A stretch of DNA of 27,359 nt from an uncultured Peptococcaceae bacterium. Its GTDB lineage: Bacteria > Bacillota > Desulfitobacteriia > Desulfitobacteriales > Syntrophobotulaceae. Below the pieces are notes generated by a model. The model was not told where the DNA came from and made no database searches. It saw only the letters and a program-made list of their open reading frames with translations. Each line of letters begins with the position of its first letter. Position 1 is the first letter of the stretch. The stretch lies in contig CALBJS010000111.1 of the NCBI GenBank assembly GCA_937892995.1, positions 1 to 27,359 of the forward strand, given 5' to 3'. Shown one piece after another: positions 8,015-16,029 of the stretch. Made by a program: the position numbers and the translations under genes.

Positions 8015-8023
8015 TGGTATAAT
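8015..8023 (+). promoter_or_regulatory. Extended -10 promoter of the YdcZ-like gene
   Basis: TGGTATAAT is a full extended -10 element. A weak TTAACA is 19 bases upstream of the TATAAT. The predicted transcript would have a leader of about 60 bases before the ATG at 8093. Confidence 0.45.
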
Positions 8024-8092
8024 TGCAACAAAAATAAAAATTAGGAATATAAAAAAATATTTTTAGTAGGTAAAGGGGAAACAAACGTAGCT

Positions 8093-8542
8093 ATGAATAA
8101 GGTGTATTTTGTATTGTTAATGATTATTTCCGGTTGGATGTTTGGAGTTCAATCTTCAATAAATGGTGCTTTAGGAAAAAGAATTGGGGTATTTGAGAGC
8201 TCATTTTTTTCTTTTCTATTGGGAACCGTAGTCTTACTATTCGTAGTAATATTTTTCGGGAAAGGTAACTTTTGGACATTTACGGAAGTTCCAAAATGGC
8301 AGTTAATTGGGGGTCTTCTTGGTGTTTTTATTGTAACTTCTACAATCCTAGCCGTACCGAATATTGGTGTTGCTTCAGCTGTTTTTGCTATTATGCTGGG
8401 GCAAATAATGATTAGTATAGTGATAGATCATTTTGGATTATTTAATGTTCCAGTCATACCTTTTGATTTATTAAGATTAACAGGAGTAGTTTTAATGATC
8501 GCTGGGTTATTTTTAATATTTAAAGGAAATCTTAGTTCGTAG
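8093..8542 (+). CDS. YdcZ-type (DUF606) DMT-superfamily membrane protein
   Basis: This 149-residue integral membrane protein has about five hydrophobic helices and the N-terminal pattern GVQSSINGALGKRIGVFESSF, characteristic of the YdcZ/DUF606 group within the drug/metabolite transporter superfamily. Length (about 145-150) is normal for this half-size group; such proteins probably work as dimers. Substrates are mostly unknown, so no transported compound is proposed. AAAGGGG lies 14 bases before the ATG, longer than usual, but no alternative in-frame start is better placed. The CPBP protease gene follows after 60 bases on the same strand, so the two may share a transcript from the extended -10 promoter upstream. 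Confidence 0.82.
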   Translation: MNKVYFVLLMIISGWMFGVQSSINGALGKRIGVFESSFFSFLLGTVVLLFVVIFFGKGNFWTFTEVPKWQLIGGLLGVFIVTSTILAVPNIGVASAVFAIMLGQIMISIVIDHFGLFNVPVIPFDLLRLTGVVLMIAGLFLIFKGNLSS

Positions 8543-8602
8543 ATAGTAAAAAAGATAGGAATATTAGATCAGATCTCTAAGAAGGGAAGCAAGATCCAAG
8601 AT

Positions 8603-9157
8603 ATGACTAAGCGTATGTTATTTATTAATATCATCCTCTCCCAGGTAATAATTCTTATTATTGCTTTGCTCTTAGGGAGACTCTTGGTAAGCGATATAGG
8701 TTTTAGAGATCTATTAAAAATAGAATTAAGTGTTAAAACTATTATTACCTTCTTGGTAGGGAGTGCGGCATTACTTTCTCTTCAGCTCTTGTTCCATAAA
8801 TATGTATCGAAGGAAAGGCTATTTGACGAAATAAACGTTATTCTTATCGAAAAATTTTCCTTACCAAATCTATTTTTAGTATTTTTTAGCGGCTCTTTTG
8901 CTGAGGAATTTCTTTTTCGTGGGATTTTGCAACCACTTATAGGAATCTGGTTAACTAGCTTACTGTTTGCTTTAATACATTTCAGGTATCTACGAAAATT
9001 TTTTATTTTAATTGAAGTTTATTTAATGGGAATAATTCTTGGAATTTCCTATGTTATTTCTTCCTCACTATGGGTACCAATCTTTTGTCACTTATTTGTT
9101 AACTTTATAACTGCTTTGCTCATAAAAAAAGGCTATCTAAAATATTATAATGAGTGA
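8603..9157 (+). CDS. CPBP-family intramembrane metalloprotease (CAAX protease/bacteriocin-immunity type)
   Basis: This 184-residue polytopic membrane protein carries the family motifs inside predicted helices: E101-E102-x3-R106 (AEEFLFRG), then H126 in FALIHF, and H163-x3-N167 in HLFVNF, which together form the metal site of Rce1-like glutamyl proteases. About six hydrophobic segments are visible. It is shorter than many relatives (about 220-280), the N-terminal helices being reduced. In bacteria such proteins serve in peptide maturation, self-immunity to bacteriocins or regulated proteolysis; nothing nearby encodes a bacteriocin. GAAGGGA is about 15 bases upstream of the ATG. The ECF sigma gene starts 119 bases downstream; a role in releasing that sigma factor is only a speculation. 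Confidence 0.85.
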   Translation: MTKRMLFINIILSQVIILIIALLLGRLLVSDIGFRDLLKIELSVKTIITFLVGSAALLSLQLLFHKYVSKERLFDEINVILIEKFSLPNLFLVFFSGSFAEEFLFRGILQPLIGIWLTSLLFALIHFRYLRKFFILIEVYLMGIILGISYVISSSLWVPIFCHLFVNFITALLIKKGYLKYYNE

Positions 9158-9275
9158 AAGTTACCGGGGGCGTATTTTTCATTGATTTTTGAATCAGAAA
9201 TTGACAAAATAATACGTCTATAAAAAATAAAAGACCGAATTATCGGGATGTCCGACCAAAGGGGGGGCTCAGGAC

Positions 9276-9782
9276 GTGAAACAGGCATCATTTGATGAAA
9301 TCTACGAAGAGTTGTTTCCAGCGGTGTATAGATTTGTTTGCTTACGTATCCCGTCCTCAGAGATCGAAGATGTTACCGCTGAGATTATGGCTAAAATCTG
9401 GAAGTCGCTCTCGAATTTTGAAGGAAGAAGCTCACTCAAAAGTTGGTCTTTACGTATTGCATCCAACTATATAGCTGATTTTTATCGAGGGAGGAAAGAA
9501 GTTAAAATTATTCCTCTGACAGAAGAACTACAGATCTTACAAAATAGTCGTGATCATGGGGAGGATCTAGCAACCCTTTTATCCATTAGTAGTACTTTGG
9601 CTCAATTAACCGAACCTCAGGTTGCTGTAATTCAACTAAGATTGATTGAAGGTTTCAGTTCAACTGAAACAGCTTCCATACTTGGCACCACCCAACAAGC
9701 AGTCGATAGCATGTTGTACCGAGCAAAAAAAAGTTTTCGAACGATTTATCAGGCAGAGGTGGCTGGAGGTGAATGTAGATGA
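9276..9782 (+). CDS. ECF-type RNA polymerase sigma factor
   Basis: This 168-residue protein has the two-domain ECF layout: region 2 (about 8-75, with YRFVCLRIPSSEIEDVTAEI and the core-binding and -10-recognition helices through SLRIASNYIADFYR) and region 4 (about 108-158, a helix-turn-helix with EGFSSTETASILGTTQQAVD). There is no C-terminal extension. The start is GTG at 9276, with GGGGGGG about 8-9 bases before it; an alternative ATG at 9292 is in another frame. The stop overlaps the next ATG (ATGA at 9779-9782), so the downstream DUF4349 membrane protein is translationally coupled and is the likely anti-sigma partner. A TTGACA occurs at 9201-9206, but no -10 sits at the right distance, so the promoter is unresolved. 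Confidence 0.92.
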   Translation: MKQASFDEIYEELFPAVYRFVCLRIPSSEIEDVTAEIMAKIWKSLSNFEGRSSLKSWSLRIASNYIADFYRGRKEVKIIPLTEELQILQNSRDHGEDLATLLSISSTLAQLTEPQVAVIQLRLIEGFSSTETASILGTTQQAVDSMLYRAKKSFRTIYQAEVAGGECR

Positions 9783-11020
9783 GAAAAGATAAGATAACAG
9801 CCATGTGGGAAGAAGATGGTGATTTGATGTGCTTAAAAAATTTTTTCGCCTATATCTATCAAAATAATAACCTTAAAGACCGAATTAAGAGCAAAACTTT
9901 AGAAAAGATTGCTGTTTCAAATGAAAACTATGTGTCGACAACCGAAGAATCTGAGGCACCTGAAGCACATAGTGAACAATACACATTTACAAGTGATAAG
10001 AGGAAAAAGTTCCTCCTCATTTCGGGTTTAAGAAAACAACTCAAAAGCAGAAAGAATGCTCTCAAAATATTCTCTGTTGCGGCAGTGGCTATTTTTGCTA
10101 TATATTTAGGAACAAGCCCTCTTTTTACAGGAGACAATTCGCCTCTAAGAGTTGCCTCTGGTAAAGCTGCTAGTGAAGATGCGGACCTTAATAATAAAGT
10201 TATGCCGCAAGCTGCGGGCTCTTCTATATATGAGCCGGAGTTATCCATTTCAAAAAGGGCGATGGAACAAGCAGATTTCGCATATAGCACCAATGAAAGT
10301 ATCATGTTGCAGAAAGAAAATAGTGTGGCTGAGGAAACGATTCAACAGAAGATCATCTATGTTTTAGAAGTTACACTGAAAACAGATAATGTGTCCGTTA
10401 CTCTCGATACCCTGCAAGAAAAAGTGACTTCCCTAGGAGGGTATATTGCTGAATCCAGACAGAATAACACTGAAGATCAGACTAGTGCTTTTCTATCCTT
10501 AAGGATTCCAGTAACAGAATTTGATAGTTTTAAAGGCGAGCTTTCTAAATTTGGAACTGTTTCGAATCAACACCTTTTTACAGACGATGTTACTAGACAG
10601 TATTTTGACGTCGAAACCAGGTTAAGATCTTGGGAAGCTCAAGAAAAAAGATATCTTGAAATCTTACAACAAGCCAAAACTGTAGACGAAATACTCAAGA
10701 TTGAGGATTCCTTGGCAAATGTTCGTAGGGAAATGGAAAGTTTAAAAGGACAACTTAAATACTGGGATAATCGAGTCCAATACTCAGAAATTAGGATAAA
10801 TATTTACCCTAGCCAAAGTAATTTTACTGTAACCGATCCTTGGCAACCAGTATCTTTAAAAAGTACTTTCCACGCAGCAAAAAATGCAGTAATCAAGTCT
10901 ATAAGTTTTCTTTGGAATTCATTAAATTATTTTGTAGTCTTCATTGGATACGCTATTCCTATTGTAGTTTTACTTGCAATAATTTGGTTTTTTTTTCGTA
11001 GGTACAGAAAATCCAAATAA
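9779..11020 (+). CDS. DUF4349-domain membrane protein, probable anti-sigma partner
   Basis: This 413-residue protein is coupled to the sigma gene by a 4-base ATGA overlap, with GGAGGTGA inside the sigma gene as ribosome site. The N-terminal 95 residues are charged and should be cytoplasmic. A membrane helix follows (about 97-112, IFSVAAVAIFAIYLG), then an external region ending in the DUF4349 domain (about 190-380): a beta-rich part (VTLDTLQEKVTSLGGYI) and a coiled coil (about 285-335). It closes with a second helix (about 383-405) and a basic tail (RRYRKSK). DUF4349 proteins paired with ECF genes are often annotated as anti-sigma factors or stress sensors. The N-terminus lacks a clear zinc-binding HxxxCxxC motif, so the sigma-binding mode is not established. 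Confidence 0.83.
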   Translation: MRKDKITAMWEEDGDLMCLKNFFAYIYQNNNLKDRIKSKTLEKIAVSNENYVSTTEESEAPEAHSEQYTFTSDKRKKFLLISGLRKQLKSRKNALKIFSVAAVAIFAIYLGTSPLFTGDNSPLRVASGKAASEDADLNNKVMPQAAGSSIYEPELSISKRAMEQADFAYSTNESIMLQKENSVAEETIQQKIIYVLEVTLKTDNVSVTLDTLQEKVTSLGGYIAESRQNNTEDQTSAFLSLRIPVTEFDSFKGELSKFGTVSNQHLFTDDVTRQYFDVETRLRSWEAQEKRYLEILQQAKTVDEILKIEDSLANVRREMESLKGQLKYWDNRVQYSEIRINIYPSQSNFTVTDPWQPVSLKSTFHAAKNAVIKSISFLWNSLNYFVVFIGYAIPIVVLLAIIWFFFRRYRKSK

Positions 11021-11036
11021 AATTATTTATTTATTC

Positions 11037-11067
11037 ATACCCCCATTGTCTCCTACGATGGGGGTAT
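11037..11067 (+). terminator. Rho-independent terminator after the sigma/DUF4349 operon
   Basis: A 10-base stem, ATACCCCCAT / ATGGGGGTAT, extends by two further pairs inside to leave a 7-base loop. It is followed by CGTATTTTA, 17 bases after the DUF4349 stop codon. It closes the two-gene unit. Confidence 0.8.
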
Positions 11068-11215
11068 CGTATTTTAATTGAGAGCTTAGGGATATTTTAG
11101 GATTGTAAAGGGATATGGAAAATGAATATAGAATTAAAAGAAACTGAAGTAATATTGTGTTTATAGTTTATTTTATTGAACGAGGGGATAATATAACAAA
11201 GTTAGGAAGAAAATC

Positions 11216-12145
11216 ATGAATTTACAAGAAAAGTGGTTTGCGGTTGTTAATCCCAATTCTGCTAACGGTAGGACTCGAAATGAATGGCCCGTGTTTTACC
11301 AGAAAATCCTTTCAGCAGGTCTAAACGTAGATTATTCCTATACCTCTAGCCATGGAAATGGAATAGACCTAACGAGAAAAGCACTTAGCCAGGGTTATAA
11401 GAGAATCATCGCCGTAGGTGGAGACGGGACGGTTAATGAAGTAATCAATGGTTTATTTGTTAACGATAGGAAGGCGACAGAGGGTCTCGAGTTGGCGATA
11501 CTTGGCAATGGGACAGGTAGTGATTTTATCCGCACTTACAAGTCCAGTAACAATATTGATCATTTTATTAATTCTTTAAAGGATAATTGTTTTTTCAAAA
11601 GTGATGTTGGCAAAGTTACTTTTCAAAATAGACAAGGGAAAAAAGAATGTCGTTATTTCCTGAATGCAGCAAATATTGGTATCGGAGCTGAAATTGTTAA
11701 CCATGTAAATAAACGGAGTAAAGCTTTGGGAAGTAAGCTTACTTATTTTACTGGGACTATCGCAACAATATTTAGATATAATAACATTTCAACTTCTTTA
11801 ATATTAGATAACATTAAATTCTTAGAGGGGATATATTGTGGACTAGTTATTTGTAATGGTCAATACATCGGAGGGGGTATGCACATCGCACCTCAAGCGA
11901 AGACTAATGATGGTTTCTTTGACCTAGTAGTAATCGATGATATCTCCAGACTAAGACTGTTGTCCCAGTTTCCATTGATATACAAAGGAAGACATATCAA
12001 TCTTCCGGAAATTAATATTTATAGATGTCAGACAATTTCTTTAGTTACCACTGAAGCAACTATCCTTGAAGCCGATGGCGAAATCTTGGGATTCTCCCCC
12101 AGTGAATTTAGCATTCTTCCTCAATGTCTATCAATAAGAATTTAA
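11216..12145 (+). CDS. Diacylglycerol/lipid kinase (DagK/YegS family)
   Basis: This cytoplasmic 309-residue enzyme phosphorylates diacylglycerol or a related lipid with ATP, returning it to phospholipid synthesis. Visible features are VVNPNSANG near residue 10, the nucleotide-binding GGDGTVNEV at 68-76, LGNGTGSDF (about 96-104), the NAANIGIGAEI block (about 150-160), and a C-terminal acidic EADGE near residue 285 that is typical of the family's phosphate-binding domain. Length is normal (about 290-310). TTAGGAAG lies about 8 bases before the ATG. It is a single-gene unit with terminators on both sides. The lipid substrate cannot be fixed from sequence; DgkB is the closest functional guess. 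Confidence 0.9.
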   Translation: MNLQEKWFAVVNPNSANGRTRNEWPVFYQKILSAGLNVDYSYTSSHGNGIDLTRKALSQGYKRIIAVGGDGTVNEVINGLFVNDRKATEGLELAILGNGTGSDFIRTYKSSNNIDHFINSLKDNCFFKSDVGKVTFQNRQGKKECRYFLNAANIGIGAEIVNHVNKRSKALGSKLTYFTGTIATIFRYNNISTSLILDNIKFLEGIYCGLVICNGQYIGGGMHIAPQAKTNDGFFDLVVIDDISRLRLLSQFPLIYKGRHINLPEINIYRCQTISLVTTEATILEADGEILGFSPSEFSILPQCLSIRI

Positions 12146-12188
12146 TCCGGAGAAAAAAGTAAATAATTGATTTTTCAACCTAATGATT

Positions 12189-12227
12189 ATCCCTGTAATT
12201 GAAATCCCGAAGAGTTGATACAGGGAT
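12189..12227 (+). terminator. Probable terminator after the lipid kinase gene
   Basis: A perfect 9-base inverted repeat, ATCCCTGTA / TACAGGGAT, with a 21-base loop is followed by TTTATATTT. It lies about 44 bases after the stop. The long loop makes it somewhat unusual. Confidence 0.6.
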
Positions 12228-12257
12228 TTTATATTTAATAAATTAATGCTTAGGTTC

Positions 12258-12300
12258 AATGGTCAGCTAATGACAAAATAATACCTGACCATTATTGACC
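12258..12300 (+). promoter_or_regulatory. CtsR-like operator, two facing boxes forming an inverted repeat
   Basis: The known CtsR box is RGTCAAANANRGTCAAA. On the minus strand, 12284-12300 reads GGTCAATAATGGTCAGG, with correct 3-base heptad spacing and 3 mismatches at 15 informative positions. On the plus strand, 12261-12277 reads GGTCAGCTAATGACAAA (4 mismatches). Together they give a perfect inverted repeat, AATGGTCAG / CTGACCATT (12258-12266 and 12285-12293). The first box overlaps the -35 of the dnaJ-clpB promoter. CtsR control of clpB is known in other Bacillota; the call here is by sequence only. Confidence 0.58.
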
Positions 12301-12323
12301 TTAATCAAACTATCGAATATAAT
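12295..12323 (+). promoter_or_regulatory. Sigma-A promoter of the dnaJ-clpB operon
   Basis: TTGACC (12295-12300) and a perfect TATAAT (12318-12323) are 17 bases apart. The start of transcription is expected near 12330, about 63 bases before the ATG at 12393. The -35 is the complement of a CtsR-like GGTCAA heptad. Confidence 0.8.
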
Positions 12324-12392
12324 ATGCTTATTAGGTAAATTATTGTACTGAAAACATGCTGAGTTTTTGTTTTATGTAAGAGAGGTGAAAAT

Positions 12393-13385
12393 ATGGATTT
12401 TAAAGATTATTATAATATTTTAGGGGTTTCTCCCCAAGCTGATAATAAGGAAATAAAAAAGGCTTATCAAACCCTTGCTAAAAAGTATCATCCCGATGTT
12501 AACCCTGGTAATAAAGAAGCTGAAGAAAAATTCAAGGAAATTAATGAAGCTTATCATGCCATTGCCGACCCAGCAAAAAGGCAAAAATACGACGATTTGA
12601 GAACAAATTATCAACAGTGGCAGACACATGGTAGTAGGGGAACTTTCGATTGGACAGCCTGGCGACAAACGCCTGGTAATACTAGTTATACTCGTACTAT
12701 GTCCCCGGAAGAATTTGCGGAAATATTTGGGGATAGAGGTTATAACTCTAATAAAAGTTTCGGTGGGTTTTCCGATTTTTTTTCAACAATTTTTGGGATG
12801 GGTGAAAATTACGATTTAGAAAACCAAGATTATTATCCGGAATTTTATACGCATTCTAGAACTGGAAGGAATATTCAGGGTGAAATTACGATAACACTGG
12901 AAGATGCTTATCATGGTACAAGAAAACTTATTGATATAGGCAAAAGACGAATAGAAGCGGTGATCCCTAAAGGTATTCAAGAAAACAAAAAAATAAGACT
13001 TTCCGGCCAAGGAGAAGCAGGATCTAAAGGCGGTCAACATGGAGATTTGTTACTAACAGTAAAAATCCTTCCACATCAAAAACTTTCCAGAGATGGAGAT
13101 GACCTTAATGTCAATTTAGAAATTGACTTCTATACAGCTGTACTGGGTGGTGAAGCTAGGGTAAATACTTTGGCAGGTGAGGTGCTTCTTAAGATACCAC
13201 CCAAAACCCAAACGGGGAAGAGTTTCAGGTTAAAGAGTAAAGGGATGCCTATCATTAACCAACCTGGTAAATACGGTGATTTTTATGTCAAGATCTCTAT
13301 TGTCTTACCAGAGGATATTAGTAAAAAAGAGATGAAAACTCTGCAAGAAATTAGAAAGCAACGCTTAAATGTAAAGGGGGAATAA
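12393..13385 (+). CDS. DnaJ-family co-chaperone without zinc finger (CbpA/DnaJ type II)
   Basis: This 330-residue protein stimulates the ATPase of DnaK and delivers unfolded clients. The J domain covers residues 1-70 with the essential HPD at 33-35 (KKYHPDVNPG). A Gly/Phe-containing linker with FGGFSDFFSTIFGMG follows (about 122-138), then the two C-terminal substrate-binding domains (from about 158, with VIPKGIQENKKIRLSGQG and the second barrel to about 310). The four CxxCxGxG zinc repeats of classical DnaJ are absent, so it is a type II protein like CbpA. GAGAGGTG lies about 5 bases before the ATG. clpB begins only 3 bases after its stop, so the two are one operon; together with DnaK they would form a disaggregation system. 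Confidence 0.93.
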   Translation: MDFKDYYNILGVSPQADNKEIKKAYQTLAKKYHPDVNPGNKEAEEKFKEINEAYHAIADPAKRQKYDDLRTNYQQWQTHGSRGTFDWTAWRQTPGNTSYTRTMSPEEFAEIFGDRGYNSNKSFGGFSDFFSTIFGMGENYDLENQDYYPEFYTHSRTGRNIQGEITITLEDAYHGTRKLIDIGKRRIEAVIPKGIQENKKIRLSGQGEAGSKGGQHGDLLLTVKILPHQKLSRDGDDLNVNLEIDFYTAVLGGEARVNTLAGEVLLKIPPKTQTGKSFRLKSKGMPIINQPGKYGDFYVKISIVLPEDISKKEMKTLQEIRKQRLNVKGE

Positions 13386-13388
13386 AGC

Positions 13389-15983
13389 ATGGCCTTTGAT
13401 ACTAACCGTTTCACTCAAAAGTCACAAGAAGCAATTATTACAGCCCAGAGTAATGCCGAGAGAAATAATAACAGCCAAGTAGAGCCTGAGCATCTTCTCC
13501 TAGCCCTATTAGAGCAAAACGAAGGGGTAGTGCCCCAATTACTAAACAAGTTAAATATTATTCCTACCCATTTAGAAGAAAAAACAAGACAAAGTATCGA
13601 TAAACTGCCACGTATTACGGGATTAGCTGCTCAATTAACCTACTCTCAGCGGATGAGAACAGTGTTGGTAAATGCTCATGATCAAATAGAACCGTTTGGG
13701 GATGATTATGTAAGCACAGAGCATTTATTTTTAGCAATTTTAGAGCAGGCACGAGGAGATGCTGAGAAAATCCTCAAAGAAGCTGGAATTAGTCGCGAAT
13801 CTCTATTTAAGGCTCTTAAGGAGCTTAGAGGTTCACAAAGAGTAACGAGTCAAAATCCAGAGGGCACTTATGCGGCCCTGGAGCAGTATGGCAGAAATCT
13901 TGTAACTTTGGCCAGGAAAGGCAAGTTGGATCCTGTCATTGGCAGGGATGAAGAGATCAGAAGAGTAATCCAAATCTTGTCCCGAAGAACCAAGAACAAT
14001 CCGGTATTAATCGGTGAACCGGGTGTAGGGAAAACTGCTATAGTTGAAGGTCTTGCTCAAAGAATCGTTAGGGGTGATGTTCCTGAAGCTATTAAAAACA
14101 AAGAGGTAATATCTCTTGATATGGGAGCTTTAATTGCCGGTGCAAAGTATAGGGGGGAGTTTGAAGAGCGCTTAAAAGCAGTATTGAAAGAAGTACAGGA
14201 TAGAGAAAACATTATCCTTTTTGTTGATGAATTGCATACCGTCGTTGGTGCTGGGGCTGCCGAAGGCGCGATGGATGCCGGTAATATGCTTAAACCCTTA
14301 TTGGCTCGCGGGGAGCTTCGGATGGTGGGGGCTACCACCTTAGATGAATATCGTAAACACATCGAAAAAGATGCTGCCCTAGAAAGAAGATTTCAAATAA
14401 TAATAGTTTCTGCACCAAGTGTCGAAGATACTATTTCTATACTCAGGGGTCTTAAAGAAAGATATGAAACCCATCATGGCATAAGAATAACCGATAGTGC
14501 TTTAATCGCAGCAAGTAATCTCTCAGATCGCTATATTAGTGAAAGATTCTTACCTGATAAAGCCATTGATTTGATTGATGAAGCTGCTGCCTGTCTAAGA
14601 ATGGAGATAACCAGTGAACCACAGGAATTAGATAATATTAAAAGAAGAGTCATGCAATTGGAGATTGAGAGAGAAGCATTAAACAAAGAAAAAGATAATG
14701 CTAGCCAGGAGAGACTTGAAAATATCAACAATGAACTAGCAAATCTTAGAGAAAAGCGGATGGTGCTCGAGGCACAACTTCAAGAAGAACGTAAAAAAAT
14801 AAACGAGATTCAAAGGCTTAAGGAAAAAATAGATCAAACAAGAATCGAGATTGAAAATGCTCAACAGAAGTATGACTATAATAAGGCTGCGGAACTCCAA
14901 TATGGAGTCTTACCACAGCTTGAGAAAGAACTCAATACCATTGAGAAGGTAATATCAGAACGAAGCAATACCTTATTAAGGCAAGAAGTTACAGAAAATG
15001 ATATTGCCGAGATAGTAGGCAAATGGACTCATATCCCTGTATTCAAGCTTTTGGAGAGTGAGTCGGCAAAATTGGTCCAAATGGAAGATAATCTTCATCG
15101 AAGGGTAATTGGGCAAAACAAGGCAGTGCAAGCTATTGCTGATGCCGTCCGCAGGTCACGTACTGGACTTCAAGATCCGAACCGACCGATAGGCTCATTC
15201 TTATTCCTGGGTCCAACTGGAGTTGGGAAAACAGAATTGGCTAAAGCCTTAGCCGAATTTCTCTTTGACAATGAACAAGCATTGATTCGTATTGATATGT
15301 CCGAATATATGGAGAAACATGCTGTAGCCCGTTTAATTGGTGCTCCTCCAGGGTATATTGGCTATGATGAAGGAGGGCAACTTACTGAAGCTGTGAGGAG
15401 GAAGCCATATTCCGTCATTCTTCTGGATGAGATAGAAAAAGCTCATGGGGATGTGTTTAATATTCTTCTTCAATTGTTGGATGATGGGAGATTAACAGAT
15501 GGACAGGGGAGAGTCGTTAATTTTAAGAATACCGTTGTAATCCTAACAAGTAATATCGCAGGTCAGGAAATCAGGGAACTGAATGAAAGCCATAGCTCTC
15601 CTAAAGCAATTCGTCAAGCAGTCGAGGCTGAATTAAGTAGATATTTCCGGCCTGAATTCCTAAACAGACTCGATGAAGTGATTATTTTCGATCCTTTGCA
15701 AAAAGAAGAGATTAAAAAAATTGTGGAAATTCAGCTTGATTTATTAAAGCTAAGACTTAAGGATAGGGATATTACTCTCTCTCTTAGCGAAAATGCCCTT
15801 AATAGAATAGTCGAAGAAGGATATGATCCAGTCTTTGGAGCCAGACCACTAAAAAGAATTCTCCAACAACGTATCCAAAATAAACTAGCAAAGATGATCT
15901 TACAAGGATCGATTCCTGACGGTTCAAGTATAATTATGGATTGGTCGGATAATGATTATGAATTTAGGGTAATAGCAAATTAA
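13389..15983 (+). CDS. clpB: ATP-dependent chaperone ClpB
   Basis: ClpB is a cytoplasmic hexameric AAA+ disaggregase that threads aggregated proteins through its pore, working with DnaK/DnaJ. The 864 residues match the usual length (about 860). The N-terminal double-repeat domain (about 1-145) is intact. The first AAA+ module has Walker A GEPGVGKT (about 208-215) and pore loop KYRGEFEERL. A coiled-coil middle domain, characteristic of ClpB rather than ClpA/C, spans about 410-525. The second module has GPTGVGKTE (about 608-616), pore loop GYIGYDEGG and the C-terminal domain with GARPLKRILQQ. GGGGGAA lies about 8 bases before the ATG. It follows the dnaJ-like gene by 3 bases and is closed by a strong hairpin. 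Confidence 0.98.
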   Translation: MAFDTNRFTQKSQEAIITAQSNAERNNNSQVEPEHLLLALLEQNEGVVPQLLNKLNIIPTHLEEKTRQSIDKLPRITGLAAQLTYSQRMRTVLVNAHDQIEPFGDDYVSTEHLFLAILEQARGDAEKILKEAGISRESLFKALKELRGSQRVTSQNPEGTYAALEQYGRNLVTLARKGKLDPVIGRDEEIRRVIQILSRRTKNNPVLIGEPGVGKTAIVEGLAQRIVRGDVPEAIKNKEVISLDMGALIAGAKYRGEFEERLKAVLKEVQDRENIILFVDELHTVVGAGAAEGAMDAGNMLKPLLARGELRMVGATTLDEYRKHIEKDAALERRFQIIIVSAPSVEDTISILRGLKERYETHHGIRITDSALIAASNLSDRYISERFLPDKAIDLIDEAAACLRMEITSEPQELDNIKRRVMQLEIEREALNKEKDNASQERLENINNELANLREKRMVLEAQLQEERKKINEIQRLKEKIDQTRIEIENAQQKYDYNKAAELQYGVLPQLEKELNTIEKVISERSNTLLRQEVTENDIAEIVGKWTHIPVFKLLESESAKLVQMEDNLHRRVIGQNKAVQAIADAVRRSRTGLQDPNRPIGSFLFLGPTGVGKTELAKALAEFLFDNEQALIRIDMSEYMEKHAVARLIGAPPGYIGYDEGGQLTEAVRRKPYSVILLDEIEKAHGDVFNILLQLLDDGRLTDGQGRVVNFKNTVVILTSNIAGQEIRELNESHSSPKAIRQAVEAELSRYFRPEFLNRLDEVIIFDPLQKEEIKKIVEIQLDLLKLRLKDRDITLSLSENALNRIVEEGYDPVFGARPLKRILQQRIQNKLAKMILQGSIPDGSSIIMDWSDNDYEFRVIAN

Positions 15984-16019
15984 ACATAACCAGGTGGGAA
16001 AACCCGCCTGGTTATGTTT
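15982..16019 (+). terminator. Strong hairpin between clpB and ribH, probably bidirectional
   Basis: A 17-base stem (one T-G pair) with an AAAA loop joins 15982-15998 to 16003-16019 and overlaps the clpB stop codon. There is no long T tract in either direction, but its position between two convergent operons and its stability make a shared terminator likely. Confidence 0.7.
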
Positions 16020-16029
16020 AACTAATGAC

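Noticed and set aside
9928..10305. 125-codon minus-strand open frame inside the DUF4349 gene
   Set aside because: It is a shadow of a well-supported plus-strand gene, without its own ribosome site or family similarity.
14057..14362. 101-codon minus-strand open frame inside clpB
   Set aside because: Antisense of the highly conserved first ATPase module; composition reflects the other strand.
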